DNA from: Gammaproteobacteria bacterium
GTDB lineage: Bacteria > Pseudomonadota > Gammaproteobacteria > Arenicellales > Arenicellaceae
Assembly: GCA_030426005.1 (NCBI GenBank)
Contig: JAUHZM010000100.1
Coordinates: forward strand, 1 to 9,657
Reading direction: 5' to 3'
Length of the DNA stretch: 9,657 nt
Position numbers and translations under genes: made by a program. Position 1 is the stretch's first letter; each line of letters starts with the position of its first letter. The notes beneath the pieces were generated by a model. It saw only the letters and a program-made list of their open reading frames with translations. It was not told the origin of the DNA and did not search any database. Positions 6,404-9,657 of the stretch are shown here, piece by piece.

Positions 6404-7533
6404 GATGTATGCTCCAGTGGCACAATCACATGTGTGTGGAACTGGCCGCCTTGTATTTCTGTATGCAGCCCGGCTGGCGCACCATACAATAACTGCAAGC
6501 GCTGATCGATATTGCGTAAGCCAATCCCAGCACTATTCTCCATACTCGCTGACTTAACCATGGGCGTCGATTCCGGCATGGAATTGATGACAGTAATTTT
6601 CATTAATTCACTCTCTTTCACAATACGCACACTCACTTCGCCACCGTGCTGTAGGCGCTCAACGCCGTGTTTCACCGCGTTTTCCAACAACATTTGCAGC
6701 ATCATCGGCGGCACCATCACCGACTGTAGGCCGTCGTCCACCTGCATCGATAATCGCAGTCTGTCTTCGAATTGAATTTTCACCAGGTCCAGGTACCGCT
6801 CAGTAATATCCAACTCCTGACTGAGCATAACTGTTTCTTGTTTACTGCTTTCCAGCGAATAGCGTAATACCGCTGACAATGACATCAACATTGTCTCTGC
6901 CTGCTTCGCATCTTCGGTGATCATAAATCGAATATTGTTCAACGCATTAAATAGGAAATGCGGGTTCAACTGGTTCGCTAAACTACTAAGGCGCGCTTCC
7001 TTAAGGCTGTTTTGTAATCTCAGATTATCAATTTGTGCTCTGCGAGCCCGTCGAGAATTGGTGATCCCAAGGTAAAGAGCAATCCAACAAACAAAGTAAA
7101 GTGTGGACTGGACTAAATTACCAAACAAAAACGTCCAAATCACTTTGCCACGTGTCATCTCGGGCGTATCGATTTGTTTGATTCGAACAATTTCGTCGAG
7201 GAAAAACGGAAAAGTAAGCGCGCTCATGAATGCAACTGTCACCACGCTGACAATCAAGGTTTGCCTGATATTTTTCAACACCACACTGGTTCCGTTGAGG
7301 TCAAGCTGACGATAACGGATGTTGCGCTGACGCAGGTACAAGCCGCCAACAAAGAAACCTACCAGCCAGACAGTATTGGCGCTCATTGAGATGGCAAACC
7401 CTTCGCTAATGCCAAACATCAACCAGAAAACTAGGGTCAAGCAAAATAGCAGAACCACACCACCAATGTGGCAAAACCAGAAAGAGCGACTTGCGGACCA
7501 CATTGGTACCGCGACAGGCATTTGTTTTGGCAT
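6400..7533 (-). CDS. LytS-type sensor histidine kinase, four membrane segments
   Basis: A 377-residue membrane histidine kinase of the His_kinase (LytS/YehU-like) class. Four hydrophobic segments are visible at about 20-41, 47-67, 91-111 and 133-156, with no large periplasmic or cytoplasmic sensor domain, so the signal is probably read in or near the membrane. A charged helical linker (160-185) leads to the phosphorylation site His192 in NQLNPHFLFNALNN, the typical 'PHFLFN' block. The ATPase domain has the N-box Asn285 in LLENAVKHG and a glycine box AGIGLRN (335-341), then IDQRLQLLYG. The start ATG shares one base with the stop of the upstream small gene (TGATG) and has only a weak ribosome site, so translation depends on that gene. 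It ends overlapping its partner response regulator. The signal cannot be inferred. Confidence 0.92.
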   Translation of the reverse strand: MPKQMPVAVPMWSASRSFWFCHIGGVVLLFCLTLVFWLMFGISEGFAISMSANTVWLVGFFVGGLYLRQRNIRYRQLDLNGTSVVLKNIRQTLIVSVVTVAFMSALTFPFFLDEIVRIKQIDTPEMTRGKVIWTFLFGNLVQSTLYFVCWIALYLGITNSRRARRAQIDNLRLQNSLKEARLSSLANQLNPHFLFNALNNIRFMITEDAKQAETMLMSLSAVLRYSLESSKQETVMLSQELDITERYLDLVKIQFEDRLRLSMQVDDGLQSVMVPPMMLQMLLENAVKHGVERLQHGGEVSVRIVKESELMKITVINSMPESTPMVKSASMENSAGIGLRNIDQRLQLLYGAPAGLHTEIQGGQFHTHVIVPLEHTS

Positions 7534-7868
7534 CAGAAATTTACCAGTGAGTCAGTCACGTCACGACACAGGTCGAGTATCAACTGTGGTGCTTGAGTGA
7601 TGGCCGTCACAGCAGCAGTGCTCCACAACTGTGTTTGTACATGAAGCGCCTTCGCCAGACCGAACACAAGATGAGATGGAGAGTCGGCTTGTTGCAAGGT
7701 CAGTTTCAAGGATGAACTCAACACGAAATCGCTATGCTCTATGGAAATCGTCAACGGCCGGGTTGCAATCGTATCGACACTGGCCTGATTCTGGAACAAT
7801 GCTTCACTCATCGCGACACTCAGCACACACACAATTATGAACAGCGCTATTACTTTGGTTTTCTGCAT
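7533..7868 (-). CDS. Small exported or membrane-anchored protein of unknown function, first gene of the two-component operon
   Basis: The 111-residue product is not recognised. Residues 1-21 form a typical signal sequence: MQKTK, then a hydrophobic run IALFIIVCVLSVA, then AMSEA, which could be cut after Ala19 or Ala23 or stay as an anchor; there is no lipobox Cys at the usual place. The rest (about 88 residues) has short alternating beta-like stretches (RPLTISIEH, SLKLTLQ) and a C-terminal helical part with a single Cys (residue 100). The gene has GGAG 9 bases before its ATG, and its stop TGA overlaps the ATG of the histidine kinase by one base, which is good evidence that it is real and belongs to that unit. 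It might be a periplasmic partner of the kinase or a target of the envelope response; neither is shown by the sequence. Confidence 0.65.
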   Translation of the reverse strand: MQKTKVIALFIIVCVLSVAMSEALFQNQASVDTIATRPLTISIEHSDFVLSSSLKLTLQQADSPSHLVFGLAKALHVQTQLWSTAAVTAITQAPQLILDLCRDVTDSLVNF

Positions 7869-7907
7869 ACGCTCGCACTCCAGTTGTGACCTGTTTATTC
7901 AGGACGG

Positions 7908-7920
7908 TTATCGACGATAA
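7908..7920. promoter_or_regulatory. Perfect dyad TTATCG-A-CGATAA upstream of the two-component operon
   Basis: Two 6-base arms with a single central base, 40 bases before the ATG of the small exported protein. The compact symmetry is operator-like, since a stem with a one-base loop cannot form in RNA. It lies beside the third CCGT(C) element. The cognate protein is unknown. Confidence 0.35.
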
Positions 7921-7927
7921 GCAGTAT

Positions 7928-7940
7928 GCGGGAAACCCGC
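7928..7940. terminator. GC-rich hairpin between lrp and the two-component operon
   Basis: GCGGG-AAA-CCCGC: a 5-base all-GC stem with a 3-base loop, about 50 bases past the lrp stop. It could end the lrp transcript, but no run of U follows on either strand, so it is at best an incomplete intrinsic terminator. Confidence 0.3.
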
Positions 7941-7991
7941 GAGAAACAGGGGATTTGGTGCCGAACGGAGAAATGAACGGTTAATCGGTAT

Positions 7992-8480
7992 TTAAAGATC
8001 AACCAGCGTATCTAATGGGTAGCCAGAAAAATCCTTGGTTCGCTCAAGTATGATCAGGGTGTTTAACTTACCGATCCCGATATTACTTTTCAGGATCTCT
8101 TCAGTAATACGATTATAGCTTTTGACATCGGTACACACGAACTTGAGCAAATAATCATAAGCGCCACTGATCTTATAACTGTCAGTCACCTCTCGAATCT
8201 CCTGTACCGCAGCGTCAAAACGCTCGAAGTCCTCAGGAAAATGATTCTCCAAGGTCACCTCAGCGAAAGCCTCAACGTGCGCGGCCAGTTTTTCGAGATC
8301 GATTTCAGTTACATAACGCTTTAACAAGCCTTCCGATTCTAATCGCTTGACGCGACTCAAACAGGCGCTAGCTGACAGGTGTACCTGCTCTGCAAGCTGT
8401 TGATTGGTAATCCGCGCATTGGTTTGCAGAATCGTCAAAATCTTAAGATCAATTTTATTTATTTTACTAAGTGCTGCCAT
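7992..8480 (-). CDS. Lrp/AsnC-family transcriptional regulator
   Basis: A 162-residue feast/famine regulator. The N-terminal winged helix-turn-helix covers about residues 9-55 (IDLKILTILQTNARITNQQLAEQ, split here by description only; recognition helix LSASACLSRVKRLE). The C-terminal RAM/effector domain runs from about 70 to 150, with SYKISGAYDYLLKFVC, the usual '(G)xYDYLLK' strand. Such proteins bind amino acids or related metabolites and form dimers and larger oligomers on DNA. The ATG at 8480 is chosen because GAGGGG stands just before it and the length is typical; a TTG at 8519 would add 13 residues that imitate the true start. It is divergent from the class III aminotransferase across a dyad-rich 209-bp region, the usual arrangement for a local Lrp-type regulator of an amino-acid or amine catabolic gene. 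The effector is unknown. Confidence 0.93.
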   Translation of the reverse strand: MAALSKINKIDLKILTILQTNARITNQQLAEQVHLSASACLSRVKRLESEGLLKRYVTEIDLEKLAAHVEAFAEVTLENHFPEDFERFDAAVQEIREVTDSYKISGAYDYLLKFVCTDVKSYNRITEEILKSNIGIGKLNTLIILERTKDFSGYPLDTLVDL

Positions 8481-8518
8481 AGTCCCCTCAATCGCAGAGA
8501 GTTTGGTCAGTGCTGCCA
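8470..8518. repeat. 10-base direct repeat AGTGCTGCCA spanning the lrp start
   Basis: AGTGCTGCCA occurs at 8470-8479 and 8509-8518, exactly 39 bases (13 codons) apart. On the minus strand each copy encodes (T/A)TGGCAGCACT, so the TTG-started extension reads MAAL..., as does the true start. The in-frame spacing suggests a small local duplication of the start region. Confidence 0.6.
8484..8489 (-). promoter_or_regulatory. Ribosome binding site deciding the lrp start
   Basis: GAGGGG on the minus strand, ending 3 bases before the ATG at 8478-8480 (5 bases from the GAGG core). The alternative TTG start at 8519 has no comparable sequence upstream. Confidence 0.7.
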
Positions 8519-8543
8519 ACCAACGCGTGTGAGTGTAAATTTA

Positions 8544-8589
8544 TCTCGGAGAAAGCGGATTTGTTCCGCAGTTTTTGTTGTTGCCGAGA
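8544..8589. promoter_or_regulatory. Nested inverted repeats in the lrp/aminotransferase divergent region
   Basis: The outer arms TCTCGG (8544-8549) and CCGAGA (8584-8589) enclose a GC-rich hairpin GCGGA-TTTGT-TCCGC (8555-8569). On the plus strand the inner hairpin is followed by A-GTTTTTG, so it also looks like a small intrinsic terminator or attenuator. The element lies upstream of the candidate aminotransferase -10 and within the probable lrp leader, so it could act as an operator for either gene or fold in the lrp transcript. Confidence 0.4.
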
Positions 8590-8609
8590 GCAGGAAAGAA
8601 TCATATATC
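8581..8609 (+). promoter_or_regulatory. Candidate sigma-70 promoter for the aminotransferase
   Basis: TTGCCG (8581-8586) and TATATC (8604-8609) are separated by 17 bases; each matches the consensus at four of six positions. Transcription would start near 8616, giving a leader of about 74 bases. The -35 overlaps the outer arm of the nested inverted repeat, and the dyads at 8629-8658 fall just downstream of the start. Confidence 0.4.
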
Positions 8610-8628
8610 GAATTTAATCACGTTACTC

Positions 8629-8658
8629 ATGCTGCGTGAAGCATATGCTAACTTAGCA
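8629..8658. promoter_or_regulatory. Cluster of three dyads before the aminotransferase (probable regulator sites)
   Basis: Three symmetric elements follow one another: ATGCT-N6-AGCAT (8629-8644), GCATATGC (8641-8648) and TGCTAA-C-TTAGCA (8646-8658). All use the same GCAT/TGCTA vocabulary and overlap, as expected for an array bound by an oligomeric Lrp-type protein. They lie 31-60 bases before the aminotransferase ATG, downstream of the candidate promoter, where binding would block transcription or respond to the effector. Binding by the adjacent Lrp is inferred from position only. Confidence 0.45.
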
Positions 8659-8689
8659 ATACCACGAATAAAAACATCACGGTAAGACT

Positions 8690-9657
8690 ATGCCCTCAGA
8701 GCACAAGAATCTAAAACAATTGGACGCGCAAAGCATCCTGCATCCGTCCACTAACGCCCATGAATTTGCCAAGACTGGCTCTAAAATTATTCAGAGCGGA
8801 AAGGGTATCCACCTGCACGACACGGATGGGAACACCCTAATCGATGCCGTGGCAGGGTTGTGGTGTGTCAACGTAGGCTACGGTCGAAGCGAGCTCGCCG
8901 ATGCCATGCAACAAGCAGCCACCAACCTTAGTTATTACCATACGTTTACAGGGATGTCGAATGTCCCGCAGATCGAGTTAGCCGAACGACTGCTCGCTTT
9001 AGCCCCCAAACAGATGTCCAAGGTGTTCTTCGCCAGCGGCGGCTCAGATGGTAATGACTCACTGATGAAAATCGTCTGGTATTACCACAACCTGATTGGC
9101 AAACCTGCCAAACGTAAGATAATCTCTCGCTGGCAAGCCTACCACGGCACCTCAGTTGCGACCGCGAGTCTGACCGGCCTTCCGTCATTTCACAAAGACT
9201 TTAATCTACCGATCGACGGTGTGCTGCACACCGAATCGCCAGACTATTTCCGCCACGCAAACCCAGGGGAAAGCGAGTTGGAATTCTCGCAACGACGTGC
9301 CAACGAACTCGAAGAGCTTATCCTTCGTGAAGGGCCGGATACCGTCGGTGCCTTTATCGCTGAACCTGTAATGGGTGCAGGCGGCGTGATAACCCCACCG
9401 GAAGGGTATTTCGCGGCAATTCAAGCCGTCACCAAGAAGTACGACATCCTATTTATTGCCGATGAAGTGGTGTGCGGCTTTGGTCGACTGGGCAAGTGGT
9501 TCGGCAGCGAGGTATACGGAATCGAGCCAGATATGATGACCACCGCTAAAGCACTGACGAGTGGCTACTTCCCCTTTTCGGCATCATTCATCACCGAAAA
9601 AATTTGGGACGTCATCAAACAAGGGTCGGAAAAATACGGTAGTTTTGCACACGGCTA
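8690..9657 (+). CDS. Class III pyridoxal-phosphate aminotransferase, omega-amino-acid/diamine type (3' end beyond window)
   Basis: The first 322 residues of a fold-type I aminotransferase; a full protein is usually about 450. Motifs include GLWCVNVGYGR (56-66, with Trp58), the phosphate-binding SGGSDGND (116-123), Tyr151-His152 in AYHGTS, Asp258 in IADEVVCGFGR, and the Schiff-base Lys287 in TTAKALTSGY. This set matches the omega-transaminase subgroup that includes putrescine/spermidine aminotransferase SpuC, the diaminobutyrate transaminase DoeD and beta-alanine:pyruvate aminotransferase. The amino donor cannot be decided from motifs. It is unlikely to be AstC/ArgD, whose patterns differ. An in-frame stop at 8669-8671 makes the ATG at 8690 the first possible ATG; the ribosome site is weak (GGTAAG, 3 bases away). 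It is divergent from the Lrp regulator, which probably controls it. Confidence 0.9.
   Translation, partial: MPSEHKNLKQLDAQSILHPSTNAHEFAKTGSKIIQSGKGIHLHDTDGNTLIDAVAGLWCVNVGYGRSELADAMQQAATNLSYYHTFTGMSNVPQIELAERLLALAPKQMSKVFFASGGSDGNDSLMKIVWYYHNLIGKPAKRKIISRWQAYHGTSVATASLTGLPSFHKDFNLPIDGVLHTESPDYFRHANPGESELEFSQRRANELEELILREGPDTVGAFIAEPVMGAGGVITPPEGYFAAIQAVTKKYDILFIADEVVCGFGRLGKWFGSEVYGIEPDMMTTAKALTSGYFPFSASFITEKIWDVIKQGSEKYGSFAHG

Larger units (their letters stand above)
7902..7980 (-). promoter_or_regulatory. Candidate LytTR/AlgR-type operator: CCGTTC direct repeats
   Basis: On the minus strand CCGTTC occurs at 7975-7980 and again at 7963-7968, exactly 12 bases apart, in the contexts AACCGTTCAT and CTCCGTTCGG. 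A relative, CCGTCC, lies at 7902-7907. The core resembles the CCGTTCGTC boxes described for AlgR, a LytTR regulator of the same class as the one encoded here. The repeats lie 95-112 bases upstream of the operon's first ATG, so autoregulation is a reasonable inference. No clear -35/-10 pair was identified nearby. Confidence 0.4.

Noticed and set aside
7631..7840. Plus-strand open frame of 69 codons opposite the small exported protein
   Set aside because: Its product has no recognisable pattern, whereas the minus-strand frame has a signal sequence, a ribosome site and stop/start coupling to the kinase.
8690..9657. Aminotransferase as the missing AstC or ArgD
   Set aside because: Its GLWCVNVGYGR, AYHGTS and TTAKALTSGY motifs are those of the omega-amino-acid/diamine subgroup, and it lies in a separate divergent unit with its own Lrp regulator.
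1..9657. Mobile elements, CRISPR arrays, tRNA or rRNA genes
   Set aside because: No transposase, integrase, regularly spaced repeat array or cloverleaf-like sequence was seen on either strand.

Overview
The window looks like a piece of a free-living gammaproteobacterial chromosome. The reasons are a long same-strand arginine succinyltransferase (AST) gene set, which is characteristic of gammaproteobacteria, an AlgR/LytTR-type two-component system, an Lrp/AsnC regulator facing a class III aminotransferase, and the first codons of an acyl-CoA dehydrogenase. No genus can be assigned from the sequence alone. There are no RNA genes, insertion sequences, CRISPR arrays or phage genes, and no stretch of more than 300 bases lacks a gene.

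Layout, read mostly on the minus strand. The right end (8690-9657, plus strand) holds the first 322 codons of an omega-amino-acid/diamine-type aminotransferase, divergent from an Lrp/AsnC regulator (7992-8480). The 209-bp region between them is rich in dyad symmetries. Next comes a tightly coupled three-gene unit (7868-5693): a small exported or anchored protein of unknown function, a LytS-type membrane histidine kinase and a LytTR response regulator. After a 177-bp gap, five genes follow head to tail with short gaps or overlaps: astA, astB, astE, argC, argB (5515-183). At the left edge a new gene starts on the same strand, an acyl-CoA dehydrogenase (90-1, cut by the window).

The most notable feature is the five-gene arginine cluster. 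AstA, AstB and AstE are steps 1, 2 and 5 of arginine degradation by the succinyl route. The genes for steps 3 and 4 (AstC transaminase, AstD semialdehyde dehydrogenase) are absent. In their place, and apparently on the same transcript, sit ArgC and ArgB, normally biosynthetic enzymes that interconvert the N-acyl-glutamate semialdehyde and the N-acyl-glutamate through an acyl phosphate. Run backwards on succinylated intermediates, ArgC plus ArgB would do the job of AstD and make ATP. Alternatively they are ordinary biosynthetic enzymes oddly co-transcribed with a catabolic pathway. The ArgB lacks the arginine-feedback extensions and has an altered nucleotide-side loop, and the ArgC has an altered dinucleotide-binding glycine motif; both fit an unusual role without proving it.

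Start sites corrected here: astA most likely starts at 5515 and lrp at 8480, both just downstream of strong Shine-Dalgarno sequences, rather than at the longer open-frame starts.
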